A stretch of DNA of 64,000 nt from Variovorax sp. PAMC26660 (GCF_014302995.1 NZ_CP060295.1:2905501-2969500), one strand, 5' to 3'; positions 55,145 to 63,332 are shown, counted from the first letter of the stretch. Program-made: numbers and translations. The notes: a model not told the origin generated them from the sequence alone.

Positions 55145-55606
55145 ATGTTTCGCACTGATGATCGTTTTGAGGTGTATGTGCCACCGTTCCTTGAGGACGA
55201 CGAGGCTGGCGCTCGGCAGTTCCAACTGGTTGAGCAGTGCTTCAACGTTCCACTCTGGCACATTCAGGTTCTTCCCAGAAAGGGAGCGGAGGACGATTTC
55301 CAGCGATGGAGTTGTTACTTGGCCGCTCGTGCGTGCGACGCATTGGGTGTCTTGCTCGGCCAGAAATGGGAGCAAGCGAAACTCCACGTCGTCTTACCGC
55401 AGTACATGACTCGCACAGGCTCTATCGCAATGACGAGGTGCACCGCTTTGTGGGAATGTGAGGTGAGCGAAGACGAAGGTCGAATCGCTTGGTTATTCGA
55501 AACCAATGCCGGTTCATTCGTAGATCCCCAATTCGATTTTCTTGATCCTGCCCGCGTGAAGAGGGTCGCGGCTAGGTGGACAGAGTCTGAAAGCCAGGGG
55601 CTATAA
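55145..55606 (+). CDS. Hypothetical protein, divergent from the XRE regulator
   Basis: 153 residues from the ATG at 55145; an upstream in-frame start would overlap the promoter region of the regulator. The family is not recognised. It looks soluble and acidic, with YVPPFLEDDEAG near the N-terminus and WESES near the end. No strong ribosome-binding site. Its pairing with an XRE regulator is like operon pairs that code for small toxins or antirepressors, but that is only context. Confidence 0.5.
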   Translation: MFRTDDRFEVYVPPFLEDDEAGARQFQLVEQCFNVPLWHIQVLPRKGAEDDFQRWSCYLAARACDALGVLLGQKWEQAKLHVVLPQYMTRTGSIAMTRCTALWECEVSEDEGRIAWLFETNAGSFVDPQFDFLDPARVKRVAARWTESESQGL

Positions 55607-55630
55607 ACGCTGTGGTGAAAATTCTTTGCT

Positions 55631-55700
55631 CGTGTCGTGTCGTGTCGTGTCGTGTCGTGTCGTGTCGAGGCGAGGCGAGGCGAGGCGAGGCGAGGCGAGG
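55631..55700. repeat. Two adjacent pentanucleotide tandem arrays
   Basis: CGTGT repeated 7 times (55631-55665) followed directly by CGAGG repeated 7 times (55666-55700). A unit of 5 nt would shift reading frames with each change in copy number, though no coding use is clear. It lies 25 nt beyond the stop of the unknown gene, at the island end. Confidence 0.9.
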
Positions 55701-55769
55701 CGATAACTCTAGGGATCGACGGTTGCCGAGAGCCGGTCGGGCTTCAGGTCGCTTCCCGTAACCCCCTTC

Positions 55770-55880
55770 AAAAAAGTAAACAAGTCTTCCGAAAAATAGG
55801 AAGATGTTTGCAAATAGAACGGGAAGTTCGCAGGAAACAAGTCGAAATCCATTCGAAGGCTTCTCATTTGTTTACGAAAA
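55770..55880. repeat. Right-end recombinase-site region of the island, candidate attR
   Basis: The AT-rich stretch holds TTTGTTTACGAAAA (55867-55880), matching the left copy at 36524 with one difference, and scattered related octamers: GTAAACAA (near 55775), GTTTGCAA-like and GAAACAAG. Such inverted, repeated half sites are what tyrosine recombinases use. Function is inferred from position. Confidence 0.4.
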
Positions 55881-55928
55881 AGGTCGTCATAACCGTACTG
55901 AAAAACGGTTGATTCGTCTGTGATCAAA

Positions 55929-55958
55929 GGCCTCCAGCACCTGTGCTGGGGGCCTTTT
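55929..55958 (-). terminator. Terminator of the marR-family gene beyond the island right end
   Basis: Arms GGCCTCCAGCAC and GTGCTGGGGGCC (one G-T pair, 2-nt loop). The stop of the minus-strand marR gene is at 55969, so the hairpin is 11 nt beyond it; on the minus strand it is followed by TTTG. The hairpin closely resembles the ssb terminator at 36491-36520 and may act in both directions. Confidence 0.65.
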
Positions 55959-55968
55959 TCTTTACCGC

Positions 55969-56514
55969 TCAGCCTTCGCGCTCGGGCCACCGATGCCGCG
56001 TGCCCCCCGAGCGCCGGTCCGCCTTCTCCACGACGGCACCCTGTGCGATCAGCTCGCTCCCACGCTGCTCGAGATGCCGCAGGCACCGCAGAAAGATCTC
56101 CAGCTCCGCAGGGTCGATGCCCGCCAGCAGATCGGTGTTGAGCGCCGCGATCCGGGGAAACAGCTTGCCGAAGAGCTGCTGACCCGAAGGGCTCAAACGC
56201 ACGTGGACCTCGCGCCGGTCCTGCGCATCCTGCCGCCGTTCCACCAGCTTCTTGTCGACCAGGCTGCGCAGTCCGCGCGAGGTGCGCACCCGGTCCAGTT
56301 GCAGATGCGCGGCGAGCGTCGATGACGTCACCTCGCCCTCTTGCGCGAGGGTGCCGATCATTCCCCACTCGCGGCGCGTGATGCCGAAGCCTCCTTCGAC
56401 CAGCCGGGTCGCCATGCCGCTGCCGGCGCGCGCGGCACGTGACAGCCGGTACATCAGCAAGTCGTCCAGGGAACGGGGCGCGCGCAACGCTGCTGCATCG
56501 GGAAAGGATTGCAT
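55969..56514 (-). CDS. MarR-family transcriptional regulator
   Basis: 181 residues. The winged helix is visible: RREWGMIGTLAQEGEVTSST, then LAAHLQLDRVRTSRGLRSLV and KLVERRQDAQDRREVHVRLS. It is divergent from the TctC-type gene at 56712, so it probably controls it or the hydroxy-acid genes that follow. The ligand is unknown; MarR proteins often bind phenolic or carboxylic acids. Confidence 0.87.
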   Translation of the reverse strand: MQSFPDAAALRAPRSLDDLLMYRLSRAARAGSGMATRLVEGGFGITRREWGMIGTLAQEGEVTSSTLAAHLQLDRVRTSRGLRSLVDKKLVERRQDAQDRREVHVRLSPSGQQLFGKLFPRIAALNTDLLAGIDPAELEIFLRCLRHLEQRGSELIAQGAVVEKADRRSGGTRHRWPEREG

Positions 56515-56711
56515 ACGGATGGGTTCAGAAGGGCCGGGAATGTGGTTCGCTCGCCTCGGCGCACAGGTGATGGATTAGATCAACTGTTTGTGGCGTACGT
56601 ATAACTCAGTAACAAGTTTCCACAAGCAGCAACAGGTTCGGCAGGCGATTTTCGCCGTGCAGGAAGCGCGCCTGCCTGTTCACCACCACCACACCGCCCG
56701 CAGGAGATCCG

Positions 56712-57689
56712 ATGGTTGCATTCCTTTCCCGGCGCAAGCTCATGGCATGGGGCATGGCCCTTGCCGCTTGCGCACCCGTGGCCCATGCCCAGGCACCCGC
56801 GCTGGACGGCCCGCTGAGCCTCGTGGTCGGCTACGCCCCCGGCGGCAGCACCGACCGCATCGCGCGCCTGATCGCGGAGCGGCTGACGCCGAAGCTCGGC
56901 GTGGCTGTGACCGTCGAGAACCGTCCCGGCGAAGGTGGCCGGCTCGCGGCCAAGGAGGTCAAGCGCGCGCCTGCCGGGCAGAACGTGCTGATGCTCGGCA
57001 ACCCCGCGGTGATGGTGGTCGCGCCGCTCGTGTTCAAGGACGCGGGCTACGACCCCGACAAGGACTTCGTGCCCGTGTCGCAGGTCAGCAGCTACGACTT
57101 CGCGCTGGCGGTGGGCAACAAGCTGCAGCTCGACCGCGCGATGTTCCTGGTCGGGCGGCTCTGGGCGCATCCGGAAGAAGCGGTCTTCGGCGTGCCTGCC
57201 ACCGGCAGCCTGCCTCACTTCTTCGGCCTGATGGTGGGCGATGCCTTGAGCGTGCAGCCGCAGATCAAGGGCTATGGCGGATCGGCGCCATTGTCGGCCG
57301 ATCTGATCGGCGGCAGCCTGCCGATTGCCATCGACACGCTCGACTCGGTCTATGCCCAGCACGTGGCCGGCAAGATCCGCATCCTGGCTGTGTCGGGCAA
57401 GAAGCGCGCGAGCTTCGCGCCCGGTATTCCGACCTTCCGCGAAGCCGGCATGAAGATCGATGCCGATGGCTGGAACACCTTCTTCGCACCCAGTGCGATG
57501 GCGCCCGCGAAGGTGCAACTGCTGGCCAACGCGATCCACGATGTGATGAAAGACCCGGGGCTGCAGAAGGCGGCCGACGCGCTCTACATCACGCCCGTGG
57601 TCAGTACCGCTGCGGAGACCGCGCAGATGCTCAAGGCCTATCGCCAGCAATGGGAGCCGGTGGTGCGCCGCTCGGGCTTTCAACCCTGA
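56712..57689 (+). CDS. TctC/Bug-family periplasmic substrate-binding protein
   Basis: 325 residues from an ATG behind AGGAGATCCG. The signal peptide (1-27) ends at AHAQAPALDG. The mature part has the Bug-family features GYAPGGSTDRIARLIAERL and IENRPGEGGRLAAKEV-like stretches. TctC proteins capture di- and tricarboxylates for TctAB importers, but many family members in Burkholderiales are orphans. It faces the divergent MarR gene and is convergent with the tartrate-dehydratase-like gene. Confidence 0.9.
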   Translation: MVAFLSRRKLMAWGMALAACAPVAHAQAPALDGPLSLVVGYAPGGSTDRIARLIAERLTPKLGVAVTVENRPGEGGRLAAKEVKRAPAGQNVLMLGNPAVMVVAPLVFKDAGYDPDKDFVPVSQVSSYDFALAVGNKLQLDRAMFLVGRLWAHPEEAVFGVPATGSLPHFFGLMVGDALSVQPQIKGYGGSAPLSADLIGGSLPIAIDTLDSVYAQHVAGKIRILAVSGKKRASFAPGIPTFREAGMKIDADGWNTFFAPSAMAPAKVQLLANAIHDVMKDPGLQKAADALYITPVVSTAAETAQMLKAYRQQWEPVVRRSGFQP

Positions 57690-57707
57690 CCCTGAGCCTC
57701 CAGTCGT

Positions 57708-58874
57708 TCAGCTCGCAAGCGCCCGCATCTGCGCAATGAGATCGGCCTTGCCCTCGAAGCCGATGCCCGGCAGCGGCGGCAGCGTGACGTAGCCGTTGTC
57801 CACCTTCACGCCATCGGGGAAGCCGCCGTAGGGCTGGAACAGGTCGGGGTAGCTCTCGTTGCCGCCGAGCCCGAGGCCGGCCGCAATTGCCAGCGACATC
57901 TGGTGGCCGCCGTGCGGAATGCAGCGCGAGGGCGACCAGCCGTGCGCCTTGAGCATGTCGAGCGTGCGCAGGTACTCGACCAGCCCGTAGCTGAGTGCGC
58001 AGTCGAACTGCAGCCAGTCGCGGTCGGGCCGCATGCCGCCGTGGCGAATCAGGTTGCGTGCGTCCTGCATCGAGAACAGGTTCTCGCCCGTGGCCATCGG
58101 GCCCGCATACACCTCGCCCAATTTCGCCTGCAGTTCGTAGTCGAGCGGATCGCCGGCCTCCTCGTACCAGAACAACGGGTACTGCGACAGCGCGCGGCCG
58201 TAGTCGATGGCGGTGGGCAGGTCGAAGCGGCCATTGGCGTCCACCGCCAGTTGCTGGCCGGGGCCCAGGAGCTTGAGCACCGACTCGATGCGTTCGCAAT
58301 CTTCCGCGAGCGAGGCGCCACCGATCTTCATCTTCACCACCGAGTAGCCGCGCTCCAGGTAGCTGGTCATCTCGCGTTGCAGCCCTTCCAGCCCCTTGCC
58401 CGGGTGGTAGTAGCCGCCGGCCGCATAAACGAACACGCGCGGGTTGGGCGTGCCGTTGCCGTAGCGCTCGGCCAGCAACTGGTAGAGCGGCTTGCCTGCG
58501 ATCTTGGCGACCGCGTCCCACACGGCCATGTCGATGGTGCCCACGGCCACCGAGCGCTCGCCGTGGCCGCCGGGCTTCTCGTTGATCATCATGCGGGCCC
58601 AGATCTTGTGCGCATCGAGGTTGTCGCCCGTCTCGTCGACGAGCGAGGCCGGATCGGCTTCCAGCAGGCGCGGCAGGAAGCGCTCGCGGATCAGTCCGCC
58701 CTGGCCGTAGCGGCCGTTGGAGTTGAAGCCGTAGCCGATCACCGGCCGGCCGTCGCGGACCACATCGGTGACAACCGCCACCAGGCTCAGGGTCATCTTC
58801 GAGAAGTCGATGTAGGCGTTGCGGATGTCCGACTTGATGGGGCGCGTGGACTCGCGGATGTCGACGATTTTCAT
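57708..58874 (-). CDS. tarD: D-tartrate dehydratase-like enolase-superfamily protein
   Basis: 388 residues from the ATG at 58874; a longer frame to 58934 is not needed. Aligned from memory with Bradyrhizobium D(-)-tartrate dehydratase (one-residue offset), the active site is intact: K183 in the KMKIGG loop, metal ligands D212 (VDANG), E238 (WYEE) and E264 (TGEN), and H321 in IPHGGHQ. It converts D-tartrate to oxaloacetate plus water. Neighbours are an SDR and a TctC binding protein on the same strand and a second on the other strand, consistent with hydroxy-acid uptake and breakdown. Confidence 0.88.
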   Translation of the reverse strand: MKIVDIRESTRPIKSDIRNAYIDFSKMTLSLVAVVTDVVRDGRPVIGYGFNSNGRYGQGGLIRERFLPRLLEADPASLVDETGDNLDAHKIWARMMINEKPGGHGERSVAVGTIDMAVWDAVAKIAGKPLYQLLAERYGNGTPNPRVFVYAAGGYYHPGKGLEGLQREMTSYLERGYSVVKMKIGGASLAEDCERIESVLKLLGPGQQLAVDANGRFDLPTAIDYGRALSQYPLFWYEEAGDPLDYELQAKLGEVYAGPMATGENLFSMQDARNLIRHGGMRPDRDWLQFDCALSYGLVEYLRTLDMLKAHGWSPSRCIPHGGHQMSLAIAAGLGLGGNESYPDLFQPYGGFPDGVKVDNGYVTLPPLPGIGFEGKADLIAQMRALAS

Positions 58875-58914
58875 GGTCTGTCTGTGGTGGGAAAAAAGAG
58901 AAAAAAGAAGAAAT

Positions 58915-59625
58915 TCAGCGGTGCAGCGACGCACCGCCGCAGATGGCGATGTCCTGCCCGGTGATGGCGGCAGCGGATGTGGAAAGCAGGAAGCCGACGA
59001 GCGCGGCGATTTCCTCCGGCTGGATCAGCCGGCCGATGGGCGGCAGGCGCGGTGCGCTGCCCGCGCGCGCGGGGTCTTGCAGCATCGAGGTCTGCGTCGC
59101 GCCGGGCGACACCACGTTGATCGTCACGCCCCGGTCGGCAACTTCCGCCGCCCAGCTTCGCGCGAGCGCGATCAACGCGGCTTTGGTCGCGGCGTATTGT
59201 CCGCGCCCGGGCATGCCTTGCGCGACGCGGCTGCCGACGAACACCACGCGACCACCGGTGCCGCGTGCGGCCATCGCGGGCACGAGGGCATCGGCCAGCC
59301 GGGTGGCGGCATCGACGTGCAGGCGCCACATCAGTTCGCCGCCCGCATGGTCGAGCCGGCCCAGCGGCCCCACGCGCAGCACGCCGGCCGCATGCACCAG
59401 CGCGTCGACGTTCCCAGGCGCGGTCGTGGCGCGCGCGATGTCCTCGGCCTGCGACAGGTCCACCGTTGCATGCGCGAAGCCTGCCTGCGACAGCAGCGTC
59501 GGCGCCGCGAGATCGAGCCCGCTCACGCGCCAGCCCTGCGCCAGCAGGTGCGACGCGATGGCGCGGCCGATGCCGCCGCTGCTGCCCGTCACGACGGCAT
59601 GCGGTGCGGTGTCGTCATTCGACAT
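58915..59625 (-). CDS. Short-chain dehydrogenase/reductase
   Basis: 236 residues from the ATG at 59625, which follows GGAAGG; the alternative start at 59643 is a TTG. SDR motifs: TGSSGGIGRAIASHLL at the N-terminus, HAAGVL in place of NNAG, VVFVGSRVAQ (Ser), YAATK (catalytic YxxxK) and GQDIAICGGASLHR at the end. It overlaps the upstream TctC gene by 11 nt and is 40 nt from the tartrate dehydratase gene; it probably oxidises a hydroxy-acid. Confidence 0.86.
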   Translation of the reverse strand: MSNDDTAPHAVVTGSSGGIGRAIASHLLAQGWRVSGLDLAAPTLLSQAGFAHATVDLSQAEDIARATTAPGNVDALVHAAGVLRVGPLGRLDHAGGELMWRLHVDAATRLADALVPAMAARGTGGRVVFVGSRVAQGMPGRGQYAATKAALIALARSWAAEVADRGVTINVVSPGATQTSMLQDPARAGSAPRLPPIGRLIQPEEIAALVGFLLSTSAAAITGQDIAICGGASLHR

Positions 59626-60595
59626 GAATGCCGCCTTCCACAATGATCTTCTTCGAGCGCGCCATGTCGGCCGCCTGGAACTTCACGAAGTCGTCGACGC
59701 TGCCCGGCGTGAGCAGCAGGCCTTGCGCGTTGAGCGTCTCGCGCATGTCGGTGCCCAACGCCTTGTTGACCTCGGCATTCAGCCGTTGCGTGATGGCGGG
59801 CGGCAGCTTCGCCGGGCCCCACAGTCCGTACCAGCTATAGAACTCGTAGCCCGGAATGCTTTCGGCCACCGTGGGCACGTTCGGCAGGCTCGTGGCGCGC
59901 GTGGCCGAGGTGACGGCAATCACCTTCACCATGCCGCTCTTTTGGTACTGCAGCGAGCCGAGGATGGGGTCGATGAAGCCGTCGATCTGCCCGCCGATCA
60001 AATCCTGGAAGGCTGGCGCGGTGCCCTTGTACGGCACGATCAGGTAGTCGAGCCCGCCGCCCGCGCGCTTGAGCAGTTCGGTCGACAGGTGGCCCGCCGA
60101 GCCGATCGAGCCCACCGCGAAAGTCATCTTGCCCGGATGCGCCTTCGCATAGGCAATGAGCGACTTCACGTCGGTCACCGGCAGGTTCTTGTTGATGGCC
60201 ACCGACAGCGGCGCTTTTGCGACCAGCGCCACCGGCGCGAAGTCCTTCACCACGTCGTAGGGCACGGACTTCATCGTCATCGGCGCGGTCGTGAAGGTCG
60301 AGGCGTTGAACAGCAGCGTGTAGCCATCCGCCGGGGCCTTCGACACCACGTCGGCGCCGATGATGCCGTTGCCACCGGCCCGGTTCTCGACGATGAAGGT
60401 CTGGCCCGTCTGCTCGCCGAGCTTCTGTGCCAGCAGGCGGCCGATGGTGTCCAGCGTGCCGCCCGGCGGAAACGGGATCACCATGCGCACCGGCCGGCTC
60501 GGCCAGGTCTGCTGGGCAAAGCCCGGGGACGCAGCGGCCAGTGCGAGGGCCATCAGCGTGGCCTGCGCGGCGCGCAGGAAATGGTGGCGTTGCAT
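59615..60595 (-). CDS. TctC/Bug-family periplasmic substrate-binding protein
   Basis: 326 residues. The signal peptide ends AAASPGFAQQTW (about residue 28). The mature part shows FPPGGTLDTIGRLLAQKLGE, VENRAGGNGIIGADVV and VPYKGTAPAFQDLIGG, family hallmarks. No TctA/TctB membrane genes occur in the window, so it is an orphan binding protein or uses a distant one. It is cotranscribed with the SDR and tartrate dehydratase-like genes. Confidence 0.9.
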   Translation of the reverse strand: MQRHHFLRAAQATLMALALAAASPGFAQQTWPSRPVRMVIPFPPGGTLDTIGRLLAQKLGEQTGQTFIVENRAGGNGIIGADVVSKAPADGYTLLFNASTFTTAPMTMKSVPYDVVKDFAPVALVAKAPLSVAINKNLPVTDVKSLIAYAKAHPGKMTFAVGSIGSAGHLSTELLKRAGGGLDYLIVPYKGTAPAFQDLIGGQIDGFIDPILGSLQYQKSGMVKVIAVTSATRATSLPNVPTVAESIPGYEFYSWYGLWGPAKLPPAITQRLNAEVNKALGTDMRETLNAQGLLLTPGSVDDFVKFQAADMARSKKIIVEGGIHVE

Positions 60596-60651
60596 GTCTC
60601 TTGTCTCCTTGTGGTTATGGGAAAGGCCCGGCGGTGCTGCCGGGCGGGCGC

Positions 60652-61590
60652 TCAGCGCCTGGACAGGCCGGCCTGCTGCACGGCCGCGTGCAGCGCTTGC
60701 ATCTCGCGCGCGTTGGGCGCCTCGGTCGGCGGGCGCACCGTGGCGTTGTCGAGCACGCCGGCCAGGTACATGCCGCCCTTCATGCGCGCATGCGCTTCGC
60801 CGGTCGGTTCGCCGCCGCCGTAGACGGCATCCTTGAGCGGCGTGATGAGTGCCTGCACCGCCATCGCCTTTTTCAGGTCACCGGCCTTCACCGCATTCCA
60901 CAGGTCGATGATGAGTTGCGGGATGAAGGTCGCGAAGCCGACCAGCGCACCGTCGACGCCTTGCACCATCGAAGCCAGCAGATATTCGTCGTGGCAGGTG
61001 AGGATCGCTTTGGACGCATCGGCCTCGCGGATCGCCTGGATGTCGCGGGCGTACTTGTTCATGTCGCGCTGCCCGACCTTGAAGGCCTGCAGGTAGGGCA
61101 GGCGGGCCAGGTCGGCCAGGAGCTGCGAAGAGTACGAGGCGCGCGTCCATGCCGGGTACACGTGGCAGACCAGGTCCAGTTCGGGCGCGGCACGGTGGAT
61201 GGCGTCGAAGTACTGCAGCGCATGCCCCGGCGTGAAGCCGAAGCGCAGCCAGTGGTGGGGCGGCATCACGTCGAGCGCCACAGCGCCGGCGGCCTGCGCG
61301 GCACGCGCATGCTCGGCGGCTTCGGCCAGGCCTTCGCACACGATCGACGAGATCACCGGCATGCGGCCGCGCAACTCGTCCGCAACGATGCGGGTCACTT
61401 CGGCGCGCTCGGCCGGGGTCAGCGAAAACACTTCGCCGGTGTGGCCGTTGGTCATGATCGCCACCACGCCGTCATGGCCCGCCAGCCACGAAGCCAGCTT
61501 GCGCAGGGCCGGCTCGTCGATGCGGTGGTCGGCGGTGAAGGGGCAGGAAATGGCGGGAATGATCCCGCGATAATTCGCGATGGAAGGCAT
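60652..61590 (-). CDS. DapA-family (dihydrodipicolinate synthase/N-acetylneuraminate lyase) protein
   Basis: 312 residues from the ATG at 61590 (GGAGACACAGC upstream). The Schiff-base Lys is K171 in LQAFKVGQRD and the active-site Tyr is Y145 in CHVYPAW. The pyruvate-carboxylate loop reads NGHTGE (48-53) in place of GTTGE. The family condenses or cleaves pyruvate-derived aldols. In this context a 2-keto-hydroxy acid aldolase or dehydratase is more likely than lysine biosynthesis. It is divergent from the LysR gene, which probably regulates it. Confidence 0.86.
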   Translation of the reverse strand: MPSIANYRGIIPAISCPFTADHRIDEPALRKLASWLAGHDGVVAIMTNGHTGEVFSLTPAERAEVTRIVADELRGRMPVISSIVCEGLAEAAEHARAAQAAGAVALDVMPPHHWLRFGFTPGHALQYFDAIHRAAPELDLVCHVYPAWTRASYSSQLLADLARLPYLQAFKVGQRDMNKYARDIQAIREADASKAILTCHDEYLLASMVQGVDGALVGFATFIPQLIIDLWNAVKAGDLKKAMAVQALITPLKDAVYGGGEPTGEAHARMKGGMYLAGVLDNATVRPPTEAPNAREMQALHAAVQQAGLSRR

Positions 61591-61706
61591 GCTGTGTCTC
61601 CGTTGTGGTTCGAGGTGCAGGAATGCGTGCATCTTTTGCTGGCGGGGTGCGAACCGTCCAATACTCGAATCGCATACAACTATTCAAACCACCAACCGCG
61701 CTGCGC

Positions 61707-62645
61707 ATGGGCCCCGGCAACCGACCTCTGGACATCGAATGGCTGGAAGATTTCCTGGCCCTGGCCGAGACCGGCAATTTCTCTCGCGCGGCACAGGCAC
61801 GCTCCATCGCCCAGCCTGCGTTCAGCCGTCATATCCGTGCGCTGGAGGAATGGGTGGGCGTCGACCTGTTCGACCGCAGCGCGCACCCGACCGCATTGAC
61901 GGCGGCGGGCAAGCGCTTTCAGCCGCTGCTGCAGGAGGTGCTGGCCGGCCTTGAAGCTGCCCGCATCAAGGCAAAGGCCGCGCATGACCTGGCTGCCGCG
62001 AGCCTGAGCTTCGCGGCCACGCACGTGCTGTCGCTCACCTTCTTTCCGCGCTGGCTGGGACGCATCGAAGCCCGGCTGACCCTGGGCCCGATCCAGACCA
62101 TTTCAGACAGCTCCCTGGCCTGCGAAGACCTGATGCTGCAGCGTCGCGTGCAGTTCGTGCTGTGCCACGGCCACGCCGACGCGCCGGGCCGGCTGGACGA
62201 TGCGCAGTACCCGATGCAACGCCTGAGCGACGACGTGCTGGTGCCGGTCGCGGCGCCCGATGCGAACAGAGCGCCGCTGCACGCGCTCGGCACCGGTCAG
62301 GCACCGTCGGTGCTGGCGTACAGCGAAGCATCGGGGCTGGGGCGGATCATGCGGTCGATCCAGGACAGCGAGTTCGGCAAGGACTTCGCGCCTTCGCTGT
62401 CGGTGGTCTTCACCGCGCACCACGCAGCGCTGCTCCGCACGATGGCGCTCGAAGGGCGCGGCCTGGCGTGGCTGCCGATGAGCCTGGTGGCGGAGGACCT
62501 GCGCCACGGCACGCTGGTGGATGCCGGCGCGGGCGCGTGGCGAGTGCCGGTGGACATCCGGCTGTACCGACAGGCCGCGCACATGGCGCCGGTGGCCGAG
62601 GCGCTGTGGCAGTTGGTCAGTGGCGGCGGCGCGTCACGCGACTGA
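61707..62645 (+). CDS. LysR-family transcriptional regulator
   Basis: 312 residues from the ATG at 61707; an earlier start adds a tail that overlaps the dapA-like promoter. The winged helix contains LEDFLALAETGNFSRAAQAR and SIAQPAFSRHIRALEEWVGV, and the C-terminal half is a periplasmic-binding-like effector domain. It is divergent from the DapA-like gene, the classical layout for a LysR activator and its target. Effectors in this class are usually pathway intermediates. Confidence 0.88.
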   Translation: MGPGNRPLDIEWLEDFLALAETGNFSRAAQARSIAQPAFSRHIRALEEWVGVDLFDRSAHPTALTAAGKRFQPLLQEVLAGLEAARIKAKAAHDLAAASLSFAATHVLSLTFFPRWLGRIEARLTLGPIQTISDSSLACEDLMLQRRVQFVLCHGHADAPGRLDDAQYPMQRLSDDVLVPVAAPDANRAPLHALGTGQAPSVLAYSEASGLGRIMRSIQDSEFGKDFAPSLSVVFTAHHAALLRTMALEGRGLAWLPMSLVAEDLRHGTLVDAGAGAWRVPVDIRLYRQAAHMAPVAEALWQLVSGGGASRD

Positions 62646-62660
62646 GAGAAACAGACAGGC

Positions 62661-63332
62661 TCAGTTGGCGCAGCGCGCTTCGAGCGCATCGAGAAAAGAC
62701 CGGTCCCAGCATCCTTCCTTCATGGCCTGTATCGTGCGCGCCTCCGTCTCCAGGTGCGCGCGGGCCTTCTCGATCAGCCATTCGGCATCGCCGGGCGCGA
62801 AGGCCATCAGGCCGTCCTGGTCGCCGACCACGATGTCGCCGGGGTTCACCACCATGCCGCCCACCGACACGGGCACGTTGATCTCGCCGGGGCCGTCCTT
62901 GTACGGGCCGCGGTGGTTCACGCCACGCGCATACACCGGGAAGGCGCGCTCGCGGATCTCGGCCACGTCGCGGATCGCGCCGTCGAGCACCACGCCCACG
63001 GTGCCGATGGTCGCGGCATAGAACGACAGGATGCCGCCGATCACCGCGTTCGTCACATCGCCGCCCGCATCGATCACGAGCACGTCGCCGGGTCGGCAGA
63101 ACTCGAAGGCCCGCATCATCGTGAAGTTGTCGCCCCCGCGCGTCTTCACGGTGACCGCCGTGCCGGCCATGGTCTTGTGCCCGGGGCGGTGGTAGGGCTG
63201 CAGGCCCACGCTGCCGATGTTGCGGTGCATGTTGTCGCTGAGCGCGGCGACCGGAATGTCGTGCAGCGCGGCGACGATGGCCGGCGCGACTTGCGGGGCC
63301 GACGGGTTCTTGCGGATGGCTTTGTAGGGCAT
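62661..63332 (-). CDS. RraA-family (4-hydroxy-4-methyl-2-oxoglutarate aldolase-like) protein
   Basis: 223 residues. The family fingerprint is GTVGVVLDGAIRDVAEI (D117, R121-D122), preceded by DNFTMMRAFEFCRPGDVLVID and GGILSFYAAT. Members cleave 4-hydroxy-2-oxo acids to pyruvate and a keto acid with a divalent metal, or are regulators of RNase E in other branches. In a hydroxy-acid region the aldolase role is likely. It is convergent with the LysR gene and 32 nt from the aminotransferase gene. Confidence 0.84.
   Translation of the reverse strand: MPYKAIRKNPSAPQVAPAIVAALHDIPVAALSDNMHRNIGSVGLQPYHRPGHKTMAGTAVTVKTRGGDNFTMMRAFEFCRPGDVLVIDAGGDVTNAVIGGILSFYAATIGTVGVVLDGAIRDVAEIRERAFPVYARGVNHRGPYKDGPGEINVPVSVGGMVVNPGDIVVGDQDGLMAFAPGDAEWLIEKARAHLETEARTIQAMKEGCWDRSFLDALEARCAN

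Larger units (their letters stand above)
36524..55880. mobile_element. Genomic island with GInt-like integration module and defence cargo
   Basis: The interval runs from one near-repeat TTTGTTTACAAAAA (36524-36537) to another, TTTGTTTACGAAAA (55867-55880), about 19.4 kb. It starts with three tandem tyrosine recombinases and a coiled-coil gene, contains broken ISs and phage remnants, and carries nuclease, HEPN, TIR, helicase and OLD-type genes. Base composition is more AT-rich than the flanks. ssb and the marR gene flank it. Boundaries are inferred; the repeat is short and one base differs. Confidence 0.65.

Noticed and set aside
54836..55387. A 183-residue XRE protein
   Set aside because: Only the last 80 residues form the helix-turn-helix protein; the N-terminal part is antisense to the gene at 55145.
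55637..55912. A 91-residue ORF starting in the pentanucleotide arrays
   Set aside because: It is made by translating the repeats (MSCRVVSCRVE, EARRGEARR) and the attachment region, with no ribosome-binding site.
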